A stretch of DNA of 64,000 bases from contig NZ_FOFA01000007.1 of assembly GCF_900110855.1 (NCBI RefSeq), positions 229,077 to 293,076 of the forward strand, read 5' to 3'. The number at the start of each line of letters is the position of its first letter. Position 1 is the first letter of the stretch. This stretch comes from Microlunatus flavus. GTDB lineage: Bacteria; Actinomycetota; Actinomycetes; Propionibacteriales; Propionibacteriaceae. The notes beneath the pieces are model-generated. The model saw only the letters and a list, made by a program, of their open reading frames with translations, searched no databases and was not told the origin of the DNA. Shown one piece after another: positions 8,381 to 17,628 of this stretch. The position numbers were made by a program, and so were the translations under genes.

Positions 8381-9718
8381 GTGGACAAGCAGACGGAGTT
8401 CGTGCTCCGTGCCATCGAGGAGCGCGACGTCCGGTTCGTCCGGATGTGGTTCACCGACGTGCTCGGTTTCCTGAAGTCGGTCGCGATCGCGCCGGCCGAG
8501 CTCGAGGGGGCGTTCGCCGAAGGCATGGGCTTCGACGGCTCGGCCGTCGAGGGCTTCGCGCGCGTCTACGAGTCGGACATGATCGCGCACCCCGACCCGT
8601 CGACGTTTCAGATCCTGCCCTGGCGCGACAGCAGCCCGGCGACGGCGCGGATGTTCTGCGACATCTCGATGCCCGACGGCTCGCCGAGCTACGCCGACCC
8701 GCGCTACGTGCTCAAGCGCGCGTTGGGCAAGGCCGCCGACCTCGGCTTCACCTTCTACACCCACCCCGAGGTCGAGTTCTACCTGTTCAAGGACCCGCTG
8801 CTGGCGAGCGTGACCCCGACGCCGGTCGACCACTCGGGCTACTTCGACCACACGCCGCAGAGCACCGGCAGCGACTTCCGCCGCAAGGCGATCACCATGC
8901 TCGAGCAGATGGGGATCTCGGTCGAGTTCTCCCACCACGAGGCCGGCCCGGGCCAGCAGGAGATCGACCTGCGCTACGCCGACGCCCTCTCGACCGCGGA
9001 CAACATCATGACGTTCCGCGTCGTGGTGAAGGAGGTCGCGCTCAGCCAGGGCATCCACGCCTCGTTCATGCCCAAGCCCGCGACCGACTGGCCGGGCTCG
9101 GCGATGCACACGCACATGTCGCTCTTCGAGGGCGACAACAACGCCTTCTACGACGCCGGCGCGGAGAACCACCTCTCCAAGGTCGGGCGGCACTTCATCG
9201 CCGGCCTGCTGCGCCACGCGGCCGAGATCACCGCGGTCACCAACCAGTGGGTCAACTCGTACAAGCGCCTGGCCGGCGGCGGCGAGGCCCCGAGCTACAT
9301 CTGCTGGGGCCGCAACAACCGCTCCGCGCTGGTCCGGGTGCCGATGTACAAGCCCAACAAGGGTTCGTCGGCGCGCGTCGAGCTGCGCTCGATCGACTCC
9401 GCGGCCAACCCGTACCTGGCCTTCGCCCTCACCCTCGCCGCCGGCCTCGCCGGGATCCAGGGCGAGTACGAGCTCCCCGACGGGGCCGAGGACGACGTCT
9501 GGTCGCTGACCGAGCGCGAGCGCAAGGCGCTCGGCATCGAGCCGCTGCCGCGCAACCTCGACGAGGCCATCCGCGCGATGGAAGGTTCCGAGCTGGTCGC
9601 CGAGACCCTGGGCGACCACGTCTTCGACTTCTTCCTGCGCAACAAGCGGGCCGAGTTCGCCGAGTACCGCCGTCAGGTCACGCCGCAGGAGCTCGAGCGG
9701 TTGCTCCCGGTCCTCTAG
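8381..9718 (+). CDS. glnA2: Glutamine synthetase-like GlnA2
   Basis: 445-residue type I glutamine synthetase. The GTG at 8381 is chosen because the protein then begins at the beta-grasp domain (DKQTEFVLRAIEERDVRFVR) and has a GGCAGG ribosome site 8 nt upstream. Glu/His metal and ATP motifs are present (THPEVEFYLF, HHEAGPGQQEIDLRYADAL, NNRSALVRVP). The region that holds the adenylylated Tyr in GlnA1 reads VWSLTERER, so this paralogue should escape GlnE control. glnA2 near glnE is a conserved actinobacterial arrangement; paralogues may ligate amines or form glutamine at low rate. Confidence 0.9.
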   Translation: MDKQTEFVLRAIEERDVRFVRMWFTDVLGFLKSVAIAPAELEGAFAEGMGFDGSAVEGFARVYESDMIAHPDPSTFQILPWRDSSPATARMFCDISMPDGSPSYADPRYVLKRALGKAADLGFTFYTHPEVEFYLFKDPLLASVTPTPVDHSGYFDHTPQSTGSDFRRKAITMLEQMGISVEFSHHEAGPGQQEIDLRYADALSTADNIMTFRVVVKEVALSQGIHASFMPKPATDWPGSAMHTHMSLFEGDNNAFYDAGAENHLSKVGRHFIAGLLRHAAEITAVTNQWVNSYKRLAGGGEAPSYICWGRNNRSALVRVPMYKPNKGSSARVELRSIDSAANPYLAFALTLAAGLAGIQGEYELPDGAEDDVWSLTERERKALGIEPLPRNLDEAIRAMEGSELVAETLGDHVFDFFLRNKRAEFAEYRRQVTPQELERLLPVL

Positions 9719-9755
9719 ACGGGAGCGCGCCGCCCCACCCGTCGCCGCTCCAGCG

Positions 9756-9814
9756 CGAACCGCTGACTCCCGACGTCGAACCGGCCGATCTGGCCGTCGG
9801 GAGTCAGCGGTTCG
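9756..9814. terminator. Long hairpin after glnA2
   Basis: A perfect 20-bp inverted repeat (9756-9775 and 9795-9814) with a 19-nt loop, 38 bp after the glnA2 stop. It probably ends the glnA2 transcript. The stem is unusually long for a terminator and no T-run follows. Confidence 0.7.
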
Positions 9815-9911
9815 TGAACAAGGGGCTGGCCGGGGGCCGTAGGCCGCCGGGGTTCGGTGGGCCGGGCAGGGCGAGGCCGGACGGGAGCCGGACGGACGTC
9901 AGCCCCTCGCT

Positions 9912-9997
9912 GGTTAGCGCAGAAGGAAGCGCCAGTCAGCTCCTCGAGGGCACTGAAGCGATCCAATCCGCCGCTGGCGCTTCCTTCTGCGCTAACC
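9912..9997. terminator. Second long inverted repeat overlapping the next stop codon
   Basis: A perfect 24-bp inverted repeat (9912-9935 and 9974-9997) with a 38-nt loop. The right arm contains the stop codon and last codon of the minus-strand maleylpyruvate isomerase-like gene, so it may terminate that gene. Together with the hairpin at 9756-9814 it fills the convergent gap. Confidence 0.65.
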
Positions 9998-10702
9998 GAC
10001 GAGCGGCAGCATCTCGGACAGGTCTGCGCGCAGGCCCGACGCGGCGACCCGGCCGGAGGCGAGGGCGTTCGCCCAGGACGTACGCCCGGTGGCCATGCGC
10101 AGGAACGTCGTGGCGTCGGTCTCGACGACGTTCGGTGGGGTGCCGCGGGTGTGGGTCGGGCCGGGGTCGAGCTGGCCGTCGCGGAGCACCGAGCACTGGA
10201 CCGCGGCGTGCGGCGGGACCCGCACCTCCACCGAGCGTCCCGGGTAGCGGGTCGCCAGGACCTCGCACAGGCTGCGGCAGGCGACACCCACCGCGCCGCG
10301 GACCTGCGGGACGGGTGCGCGGTCGGGCAGCGAGCGCGACAGGTCGTCGGCGTGGACGACGAGCTCGACGGCTTGCGGACCGACCACGTCGGGCGGGAGC
10401 GGCGAGCCGTCGAGGCGGTCGAGCGTCTCGTCCAGCCGCTCGAGCAGGGCCGCGAAGGAGAACCGCTCCGCGTGCTCGAGCGCGCGACGGCGGCTGCCCT
10501 CGGCGGTGCCCGGTTCGGGACCCAGGCCGCCCGCCGTCCGCTGCAGGCCGAGGTCGAGGTGGGCGAGCAGCGCGTGCACGTCCCAGCCCTCGAGGACGGT
10601 GGGGCGGGTCGCGTCCTCGGGGGTCAGGTCGGCCAGCCAGTCGTGCAGCGCGCGGCCCTGCTCGACCAGCGCCTCGCCGGGACTCCGTCGCGCGCGCACC
10701 AC
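9992..10702 (-). CDS. Maleylpyruvate isomerase-family mycothiol-dependent enzyme
   Basis: 236-residue member of the MDMPI/DinB-like family. The N-terminal helical bundle carries the metal-site motifs WDVHALLAHLDLGLQ and VELVVHADDL, and the C-terminal half is an SCP-like domain ending in the AxGxRADLSEMLPL signature. Members use mycothiol as cofactor, consistent with mshA three kilobases away. It lies between glnA2 and glnE on the opposite strand. The substrate is unknown. Its stop codon sits inside a long hairpin arm. Confidence 0.8.
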   Translation of the reverse strand: MVRARRSPGEALVEQGRALHDWLADLTPEDATRPTVLEGWDVHALLAHLDLGLQRTAGGLGPEPGTAEGSRRRALEHAERFSFAALLERLDETLDRLDGSPLPPDVVGPQAVELVVHADDLSRSLPDRAPVPQVRGAVGVACRSLCEVLATRYPGRSVEVRVPPHAAVQCSVLRDGQLDPGPTHTRGTPPNVVETDATTFLRMATGRTSWANALASGRVAASGLRADLSEMLPLVG

Positions 10703-10782
10703 CCGTCCATCCTCTCGTGCTCCCGCGAACCCGCTCCGGGCGCGTCGGCGGTCCGTACGATCGCCTGCGTGAGGACCGAGGC

Positions 10783-13770
10783 GTGAGGATCGAGACGGCG
10801 CAGGGGGCGCTCGCCCGGCGGGGCTTCACCGACGCGGCGACCGCGAGCCGTCGCGTGGAGTCGTGGTCGCAGCACCAGCTCACGCTGCTCGACGTGGTCG
10901 TCCGCGCGGCCGACCCGGACCTCACGCTCAGCACCCTCGACCGCCTCGACGACGCCGACCCGGGGCTGCTCGACCGGCTCGCCGACCGCCCCCGGCTCGC
11001 CGGCCACCTCGTCGCCGTGCTCGGCGCCAGCGTCGCGCTCGGCCAGCACCTCGTCTCGCACCCCGAGCTCGTCGAGGCCCTCGACGGGCCCCTGACCCGC
11101 ACGTCGGCCGCCGATCTCCGCACCGAGCTCCTCCGCTCGGTGGGGGTGGACCCGGGCGCGGACGTCCCCGTCGCCACCGACCTGGTCGGCGACGGGCTGC
11201 GGCTGGCGTACCGGGCCGCGCTGCTGCGGATCGCCGCCCGTGACCTCTGCGCACCCGAACCCATCGAGGCCGTCGACGGCGTCGCCGACGAGCTGTCGGA
11301 CCTCGCCGACGCGACGCTCGAGGCCGCGCTCTCGATCGCGCGGGCCAAGGCCGGCCCGGAGGCCGCGCACACCCGGCTCGCCGTGATCGCGCTCGGCAAG
11401 ACCGGCGCCCAGGAGCTGAACTACGTCAGCGACGTCGACGTCCTCTTCGTCGCCGAGCCGGCCCGTGACGCCGACGGCGAGCCCCTCGTCCCGGCCGACC
11501 GCGCGGTCACCCTCGCCACCCGCATGGCCGCGGAGATGACGCGCATCTGCTCGGCCCACACCGCGGCCGGCACGATCTGGGAGGTCGACGCGGCGCTGCG
11601 GCCGGAGGGCAAGGCCGGCCAGCTGGTCCGCACGCTCGCCAGCCACGCGAAGTACTACTCGACGTGGGCCAAGACCTGGGAGTTCCAGGCGATGCTCAAG
11701 GCCCGGCCGGCGGCGGGCGACCTCGGGCTCGGGGGCGAGTTCGTCGAACTCGTCGCCCCGTACGTCTGGCGCGCGGCCGAGCGCGAGGGGTTCGTCCACG
11801 ACACCCAGGCCATGCGGCGCCGGGTCGTGGCGCACATCCCGAAGCGCGACGCCGGCCGCGAGCTCAAGCTGGGAGAGGGCGGGCTGCGCGACGTCGAGTT
11901 CGCGGTCCAGATGCTCCAGCTCGTCCACGGCCGCGTCGACGAGTCGCTGCGCGTCCGGGCGACGCTCGAGGCCCTCAAGCTGCTCGTCGACGGCGGCTAC
12001 GTCGGCCGGGAGGACGGCAAGACCCTCGCGCTCGCGTACCGCTTCCTGCGCGTCCTCGAGCACCGGATCCAGCTGTTCCGGCTGCGCCGGACGCACGTGC
12101 TGCCCGAGTCGGAGGAGGACCTGCGGCGCATCGGTCGCTCGCTGGGCTACCCCGACCCGGTGACCGAGCTGCTGTCGACCTGGCGGAACGTCGCCTCCGC
12201 GGTGCGCCGGCTGCACGAGCGGCTCTACTACTCACCGCTGCTCGAGGCCGTCGCCCGCATCCCCACCGGCGAGCTGCGCCTGACGACCCGCGCGGCGGAG
12301 GACCGGCTGCAGGCCCTCGGCTACGACGACCCGGCCGCCGCGCTGCGCCACATCGCGGCGCTGAGCCAGGGGGTCAGCCGCCAGTCCGGCATCCAGCGCC
12401 AGCTGCTGCCGGCCATGCTGGGCTGGTTCGCCGACGCCCCGAACCCGGACGCCGGGCTCTTCGCCTTCCGCCAGGTGTCGGAGGCCCTCGGCTCGTCCCC
12501 CTGGTACCTCCGCGCGCTGCGCGACGAGGGCGCCATGGCCGAGCGGCTCGCCCGCATCCTGGCCAGCAGCCGGTACGCCGTCTCGCTGCTGGCCCGCGCA
12601 CCTCAGACGGTGCAGATGCTCGCCGGGGAGGAGCAGCTGCGCCCTCGTCCGCTCGCCGACGTCCGCAGCGAGATGCTGGCCGCCGCGCGCCGGCAGTCGA
12701 GCAGCGCCGCGGCCGTCGAGGCGATCCGGGCCATCCGGCGTCGCGAGCTCTTCCGGATCGCCGCGGCCGACCTGCTCGGCGAGATCGACGTGCTCCAGGT
12801 CGGCGAGGCGCTGACCGACGTCACGTCGGCCACGGTCCACGCCGCCCTGGAGACGCTGCGCGCCGACTCCGAGGCGCAGCCGGTGCCGCGCATCGCCGTC
12901 GTCGCGATGGGGCGCTGGGGCGGGCGCGAGATGTCGTACGCCTCCGACGCGGACGCGATGTTCGTCATGGCCGACACGATCCCGGGCGACGGCGGCGCCG
13001 ACGGCGGAACGGTCGCCGACCCGGTGAAGGCGGGCGGGGCCGTGATCACCCAGCTCCGCAAGCTGCTCAGCCGGCCGGGCGCCGACCCGGCGCTGTCGGT
13101 CGACGCCGACCTGCGTCCCGAGGGCAAGGGCGGTGCGCTGATCCGCTCGCTCGCGGCGTACCGGAACTACTACTCGCGCTGGTCCTCCACCTGGGAGCTC
13201 CAGGCGCTGGTGCGCGCCGACGACCTGGCCGGCGACGAGGAGGTCGGGGCCGGGCTGATGGCCGAGATCGACCGGCGCCGGTGGCCCGAGGACGGCCTGT
13301 CCCACGCCCAGCTCGTGGAGATCCGCAAGCTCAAGGCCCGGGTCGAGGCCGAGCGCCTCCCGCGCGGCGCGGACCCCGAGCGGCACACGAAGCTCGGGCC
13401 CGGCGGACTGGCCGACGTGGAGTGGACGGTGCAGACGCTGCAGCTGCAGCACGCGCACCGGCTGCCCCAGCTGCGCTCGACCCAGACCATCGTGGCGCTG
13501 CGGGCGGCCCGGGACGCCGGCATCGTCGACGCCTCCGACGCGGGCCAGCTGGAGGAGGCGTGGCGCCTCGCGAGCCGGATCCGCAACTCGGTGATGCTCA
13601 TGCGCGGCCGCGCGTCGGACTCGATCCCCTCCGACACCCGCGACCTCGCCTCGCTCGCCGAGCTCCTCGGCTACGGGCCGGGGGAGTCCTCGCACCTGCT
13701 GGCCGACTACCGCCGCGTCACCCGCCGGGCGCGCGCCGTGGTGAACCGGGTCTTCTGGGGCGAGGGGTAG
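10783..13770 (+). CDS. glnE: Glutamine synthetase adenylyltransferase/deadenylylase
   Basis: Bifunctional enzyme that adenylylates and deadenylylates GlnA1 in response to nitrogen state. With the GTG at 10783 it is 995 residues, the family length; the open frame upstream has no homology. Two nucleotidyltransferase domains are visible: N-terminal (VIALGKTGAQELNYVSDVD), usually the deadenylylase, and C-terminal (VVAMGRWGGREMSYASDAD), usually the adenylylase, each followed by a helical domain with the repeated GEGGLRDVEF / GPGGLADVEW motif. Its target Tyr402 is present in glnA at 21.6-23.1 kb. Confidence 0.96.
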   Translation: MRIETAQGALARRGFTDAATASRRVESWSQHQLTLLDVVVRAADPDLTLSTLDRLDDADPGLLDRLADRPRLAGHLVAVLGASVALGQHLVSHPELVEALDGPLTRTSAADLRTELLRSVGVDPGADVPVATDLVGDGLRLAYRAALLRIAARDLCAPEPIEAVDGVADELSDLADATLEAALSIARAKAGPEAAHTRLAVIALGKTGAQELNYVSDVDVLFVAEPARDADGEPLVPADRAVTLATRMAAEMTRICSAHTAAGTIWEVDAALRPEGKAGQLVRTLASHAKYYSTWAKTWEFQAMLKARPAAGDLGLGGEFVELVAPYVWRAAEREGFVHDTQAMRRRVVAHIPKRDAGRELKLGEGGLRDVEFAVQMLQLVHGRVDESLRVRATLEALKLLVDGGYVGREDGKTLALAYRFLRVLEHRIQLFRLRRTHVLPESEEDLRRIGRSLGYPDPVTELLSTWRNVASAVRRLHERLYYSPLLEAVARIPTGELRLTTRAAEDRLQALGYDDPAAALRHIAALSQGVSRQSGIQRQLLPAMLGWFADAPNPDAGLFAFRQVSEALGSSPWYLRALRDEGAMAERLARILASSRYAVSLLARAPQTVQMLAGEEQLRPRPLADVRSEMLAAARRQSSSAAAVEAIRAIRRRELFRIAAADLLGEIDVLQVGEALTDVTSATVHAALETLRADSEAQPVPRIAVVAMGRWGGREMSYASDADAMFVMADTIPGDGGADGGTVADPVKAGGAVITQLRKLLSRPGADPALSVDADLRPEGKGGALIRSLAAYRNYYSRWSSTWELQALVRADDLAGDEEVGAGLMAEIDRRRWPEDGLSHAQLVEIRKLKARVEAERLPRGADPERHTKLGPGGLADVEWTVQTLQLQHAHRLPQLRSTQTIVALRAARDAGIVDASDAGQLEEAWRLASRIRNSVMLMRGRASDSIPSDTRDLASLAELLGYGPGESSHLLADYRRVTRRARAVVNRVFWGEG

Positions 13771-13776
13771 CCCGCC

Positions 13777-15084
13777 TCAGCGGCCGCGCTCGAACCAGGC
13801 GCCCGTGATGAACGAGCGCCGCCGGGCCGCGCGCAGGGCGTCGCCGTACGCCTCGAGGGTCGCGGCGGCGGTGGTCGACCAGCTGAACCTGGACGCGTGC
13901 GCGGCCGCGTTCGCGCCGAGGCGCGCCCGTTCGGCGGGGTGGTCGAGGACCTCGGCCAGCATGTCGGCCCAGTCGTCGGCGTCGTGGCCGGCGACGAGCC
14001 GGCCGGTGTGGCCGTCGCGCACCGCGTGCCGCAGGCCGCCGACGTCGGTGGCGACGACCGGCCGGCCGCACGCCTGGGCCTCGAGCGCGACCAGCCCGAA
14101 CGACTCGCTGTAGGACGGGACGCCGACGACGTCGGAGGCGCAGTAGTAGCGGAACAGCTCCGAGCGCTCGGCGTGCGGACGGAACTCGACGACGTCGCCC
14201 ACGCCCAGCTCGGCGGCCAGCGGAGCGAGCGTGTCCGACCAGCCGGCGTCCGGGCCGCTGGCGCTGCCGATGACGATGAGCCGCAGGGTCTCGCGGCGGG
14301 CAGGTTCGCGCTCCACGAGGCGGGCGACGGCGCGGATCAGCACGTCGGGGGCCTTGAGCGGCTGGATCCGCCCGACGAACAGCACCACCTGCGCGTCCTG
14401 CCCGACCCCGAGCAGGTCGCGCGACTGCTGCTGGTCGCACGGGTGGAAGGTGTGCAGGTCCACGCCGGGCGGGACGACGGCGATCTGCCCCGGCCGCGCC
14501 CCGTACGCGCGCACGAGGTCGGCGGCCTCGTCCTCGGTGTTGGCGGTCAGCACCTCGGCGCCGGAGACGACCTGCGACTCGCCGAGGGCGCGCAGGTCGG
14601 GCTCGGTGACGCCCCCCTTCGGCCGGCTGCCGTTCTTCACCTTCGCCATCGTGTGCATGGTGTGGACGAGCGGCAGTCCGTGGCTGCGGCGCAGCATCAG
14701 CCCGACCATGCCGGAGAGCCAGTAGTGGCTGTGCACGAGGTCGTACGCCGACGCGACCGACTCCAGGGCGTCGGAGAACTCCGGCACCAGGTCGGGCAGG
14801 TCCTCCTTGGCCACCGGTGCCCGGGGGCCGGCGGGCACGTGCAGGATCCGCAGGTTGTCGCCGAGCTCGACGACCTCGGAGGGGGCGCTGCCGTCGTCGC
14901 GGGTGAAGACGTCGACGTGCAGGCCGCGCTCGGAGAGGCGGCGGGCGACCTCGGACACGTAGACGTTCAGGCCGCCGGCGTCACCGACGCCCGGCACCGC
15001 GAGCGGCGAGGTGTGCAGGCTGACCATGGCGACACGGCGCGGGTAGTCGACGGACACGTCCACGCCGCGTTCCCGTCTGCCCAC
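13777..15084 (-). CDS. mshA: D-inositol-3-phosphate glycosyltransferase MshA
   Basis: First enzyme of mycothiol synthesis: transfers GlcNAc from UDP-GlcNAc to 1-L-myo-inositol-1-phosphate. The 435-residue GT-B (GT4) protein shows the N-terminal PGVGDAGGLNVYVSEVARRL loop, the LVHSHYWLSGMVGL and HTMHTMAKVKN segments characteristic of MshA, and the E-x7-E motif in ESFGLVALEAQACGRPVVATDVGG. Starts at 15084 (GTG) or a downstream GTG at 15063 are both possible. It converges with glnE, with only 6 bp between the stop codons. Confidence 0.95.
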   Translation of the reverse strand: MGRRERGVDVSVDYPRRVAMVSLHTSPLAVPGVGDAGGLNVYVSEVARRLSERGLHVDVFTRDDGSAPSEVVELGDNLRILHVPAGPRAPVAKEDLPDLVPEFSDALESVASAYDLVHSHYWLSGMVGLMLRRSHGLPLVHTMHTMAKVKNGSRPKGGVTEPDLRALGESQVVSGAEVLTANTEDEAADLVRAYGARPGQIAVVPPGVDLHTFHPCDQQQSRDLLGVGQDAQVVLFVGRIQPLKAPDVLIRAVARLVEREPARRETLRLIVIGSASGPDAGWSDTLAPLAAELGVGDVVEFRPHAERSELFRYYCASDVVGVPSYSESFGLVALEAQACGRPVVATDVGGLRHAVRDGHTGRLVAGHDADDWADMLAEVLDHPAERARLGANAAAHASRFSWSTTAAATLEAYGDALRAARRRSFITGAWFERGR

Positions 15085-15127
15085 CGGCCCGACGGCCGCC
15101 CCGTGCGGCCCGTGCCGCCTGACCTGG

Positions 15128-16015
15128 TCAGCCTAACGGGCCGCTGACCAGCAGCAGCGCCGCGAGCGCCAGCACCAGCCCGACGACCTGGAGCGGGCGC
15201 AGCCGCTCGCCGTCCACGGCCAGCGCCAGGAGCACCGTCGTCACCGGGTAGAGGGCCGCGAGCGGGGCGACGAGGCTCAGGTCGCCGTAGCGCGTGGCCA
15301 CGAGGAACAGCGCGTTCGCCGACATGTCGAAGGGGCCGGCCACGCAGGTCCAGGCCAGCGACCGTCCCCGCGGCCAGCCCCCGGCACCGGGGACGGGGCC
15401 GCCGAGGACCCGCGTCGCGGCGACCAGCGCGGCGCAGACCCCGAGCGCCGCCAGCTGCGCGCTCCCGATCGGCCAGAGCCCCGCGTCGCCGCCCGGCGCG
15501 GCCTCGTTGGCGCGGGCCAGGAAGACGAAGAAGAGCGCGAACCCGACCCCGGCCGCGACGGCCATGGCGACCAGGCGCCCGGTGACGACCGAGACGGCGC
15601 CCGGCCGCGGTGGCGCGAGGCTGACCAGGGCGATCGCCACGAGCGCGCACACCACGCCGGTGAGGGCGACCGGGCTCGGCCGCTCGCCGCCGGCGAGCCC
15701 GACGACGACCGGGATGGCGGCCGAGGTCACCGAGGTGATCGGGGCGACCACCGTCATGGCCCCGCCGGACAGCGCGGCGTAGAAGACGACGACGCCGAAC
15801 GCGCCGAAGGTCCCCGCGAGGGCGCCCCAGCCGAGGCTCGCGCCGTCGAGCGCGCTGGGCAGCAGCAGCAGGTAGAGCGCGAGCAGCGGCAGGCTCGCCA
15901 GCTTGGAGACCAGCACGACCGGCAGCGCGCCCGAGCGCTGCGTCGCCTTGCCGCCGGCGAAGTCGCCGACGCCCCACACCAGGCCCGACACCCCGGCGAG
16001 GACGACGAACAGCAC
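15128..16015 (-). CDS. EamA/DMT-family transporter
   Basis: 295-residue integral membrane protein with about ten predicted helices in two five-helix halves, as in drug/metabolite transporters. Family-like segments include FVVLAGVSGLVWGVGDFAGGKA at the N-terminus and LSLVAPLAALYPVTTVLLA near the C-terminus, the site of the usual proline-rich motif. GTG start at 16015 has an AAGG site and an in-frame TAA just upstream, which fixes it. It lies 43 bp upstream of mshA on the same strand; a link to mycothiol or thiol export is possible but not shown. Confidence 0.85.
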   Translation of the reverse strand: MLFVVLAGVSGLVWGVGDFAGGKATQRSGALPVVLVSKLASLPLLALYLLLLPSALDGASLGWGALAGTFGAFGVVVFYAALSGGAMTVVAPITSVTSAAIPVVVGLAGGERPSPVALTGVVCALVAIALVSLAPPRPGAVSVVTGRLVAMAVAAGVGFALFFVFLARANEAAPGGDAGLWPIGSAQLAALGVCAALVAATRVLGGPVPGAGGWPRGRSLAWTCVAGPFDMSANALFLVATRYGDLSLVAPLAALYPVTTVLLALAVDGERLRPLQVVGLVLALAALLLVSGPLG

Positions 16016-16140
16016 CCGCAGACCTTAGAGGACCAGGTCGCGCACGCGCCCGGTCGCGCCCCGTCGCACCGGCCCGGTGTCTGAGGCCCGCTCTGCTGGG
16101 CAAACCCTCTAGGAACAACGATCGAGGACGAGGAGGAACC

Positions 16141-16497
16141 ATGGCGAAGTCAGTCGCCACCGTGTGGGTGCCCGTGGACGACATGGACCGCGCGAAGAGC
16201 TTCTACGCCGACACCCTGCAGCTGCAGGTGACGAAGGAGACGCCGGACTGGAGCGAGATCGACGCCGGCAACCTCACCATCGGGCTCAACGCCCGCGAGG
16301 AGACCTCCGGCCACGCCGAGGGCGGTGCGGTGATCACCTTCACCCCGGAGGGCGGCCTCGAGGCCGAGGTCGAGCGGCTGGAGGCCGAGGGCGTGACGTT
16401 CCTCGGCGGGATCAGCGACCACCCGTGGGGTCGGATCGCCCCGTTCCGCGACTCCGAGGGCAACGACCTGCAGCTGTACGCCCCGCCGGCGGACTGA
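16141..16497 (+). CDS. VOC-family (glyoxalase-like) protein
   Basis: 118-residue single-module vicinal-oxygen-chelate protein. It opens with SVATVWVPVDDMDRAKSFYADTL and ends with PWGRIAPFRDSEGNDLQLY, the two halves of the fold with the usual Glu-containing final strand. An AGGAGG ribosome site is 5 bp before the ATG. Members include glyoxalases, dioxygenases and antibiotic-binding proteins; the substrate cannot be inferred. Confidence 0.85.
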   Translation: MAKSVATVWVPVDDMDRAKSFYADTLQLQVTKETPDWSEIDAGNLTIGLNAREETSGHAEGGAVITFTPEGGLEAEVERLEAEGVTFLGGISDHPWGRIAPFRDSEGNDLQLYAPPAD

Positions 16498-16611
16498 GAC
16501 GGTGACGGGTCCGGTCCGGGCAGCGTCGCCCGGTCTGGTCCCGTGCCGCGGTCCCGCGACGCCCGCGACCGGCCGTTCTTACGGCTCCCGTGCCCGTCGG
16601 ACGGCCCGGTG

Positions 16612-16669
16612 TAGCGTCGCCGCCGTGACTGCAGTGACGCAGATCGACACCAGGGGTGGTGGGCGGTGA
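16612..16669 (+). promoter_or_regulatory. Leaderless micro-ORF coupled to ugpA
   Basis: A -10 element TAGCGT (16612-16617) is followed after 7 nt by GTG (16625), opening a 14-codon frame (VTAVTQIDTRGGGR). Its TGA overlaps the ugpA GTG as GTGA (16666-16669). This could be a leaderless leader peptide that feeds ribosomes into ugpA. The pattern is seen in the sequence; its use is inference. Confidence 0.4.
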
Positions 16670-17628
16670 GCGCCGCGCTCCGTACGCCCGAGGACGTCGT
16701 GCCCGGGCCCGACGGCCCCGCCGCGACGAGACCCGACGCAGGACGCCGAGCGCGGAGCCGCGAGGGCTGGGGAGCCCTCGTCTACCTGCTGCCCGCGCTG
16801 GTCGTCTTCGCCGCGTTCTTCTTCTTCCCGCTCGCGCGCTCGGTCTACCTGTCCTTCCAGCGCAGCGACCTCTTCGGGCGCCCGAGCGGCTTCGTGGGGT
16901 TCGAGCACTACGCCGACCTCTTCACCGACCCCGGCTTCGGCAAGACGCTGCTCGTGACCTTCGGCTTCGTCGTGCTCACCGTGGTGCCGAGCATGCTCGT
17001 CGGGCTCGTGCTGGCGCTGCTGCTGTCGAACCGCATCCGCGGCGTGCGCTTCTTCCGCACCGCCTTCGCGCTGCCGTTCGCCTTCTCGGTCGCGACCGCC
17101 GCCGTCGTCTTCGGCGTGATGCTCAACCCGGCGACCGGCGTGGTGAACGGCCTGCTGTCCTACCTCGGCGCCGGCCCCGTCGGCTGGCTCACCGAACCGA
17201 CCACCGCCCTGCTCTCGGTCGCCATCACCTCGGTGTGGATGCAGGTCGGCTACAACCTGCTGGTGCTGTCGGCCGGGCTCGGCGCGGTGCCCGACGACGT
17301 GCTCGAGGCGGCCCGGCTCGACGGCGCCTCCGGCCTTCGGCTGCAGACCGGCGTCGTCCTGCCGCTGATCAGCCCGCAGCTGTTCTTCCTCGCGGTGACG
17401 GGGACGGTGCAGGCGCTGCAGAGCTTCGGCCAGATCCACATCCTCACCCGCGGCGGCCCGGACCGCTCGACCCAGACGCTCGTCTACTCGATCTACGACG
17501 TCGCCTTCGCCAACAACAACTCCAACTTCGGCGCCGGGTCTGCGCAGGCGATCGTGCTGCTCGTCGTCGTGCTGGCCATCACGGCCTTCCAGTTCGGCTT
17601 CCTCCAGCGGAAGGTCTTCTACGCCTGA
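16666..17628 (+). CDS. ugpA: Sugar/glycerol-3-phosphate ABC permease UgpA
   Basis: 320-residue permease of a CUT1-type ABC importer. After a hydrophilic tail of about 35 residues come six membrane helices, with the EAA loop at VPDDVLEAARLDGASGLRLQTGVVLPLISP. GTG start. First gene of a tight three-gene operon (TGATG overlap with the next gene). No ATPase gene follows, so a shared ATPase (MsiK/UgpC type) elsewhere probably energises it, as in many actinobacteria. The substrate is inferred from UgpB; another sugar is possible. Confidence 0.88.
   Translation: MSAALRTPEDVVPGPDGPAATRPDAGRRARSREGWGALVYLLPALVVFAAFFFFPLARSVYLSFQRSDLFGRPSGFVGFEHYADLFTDPGFGKTLLVTFGFVVLTVVPSMLVGLVLALLLSNRIRGVRFFRTAFALPFAFSVATAAVVFGVMLNPATGVVNGLLSYLGAGPVGWLTEPTTALLSVAITSVWMQVGYNLLVLSAGLGAVPDDVLEAARLDGASGLRLQTGVVLPLISPQLFFLAVTGTVQALQSFGQIHILTRGGPDRSTQTLVYSIYDVAFANNNSNFGAGSAQAIVLLVVVLAITAFQFGFLQRKVFYA

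Noticed and set aside
8446..10782. N-terminal extension of glnE from the long open frame
   Set aside because: The frame runs antisense or out of frame through glnA2 and the MDMPI-like gene with no homology; the GTG at 10783 gives the family length.
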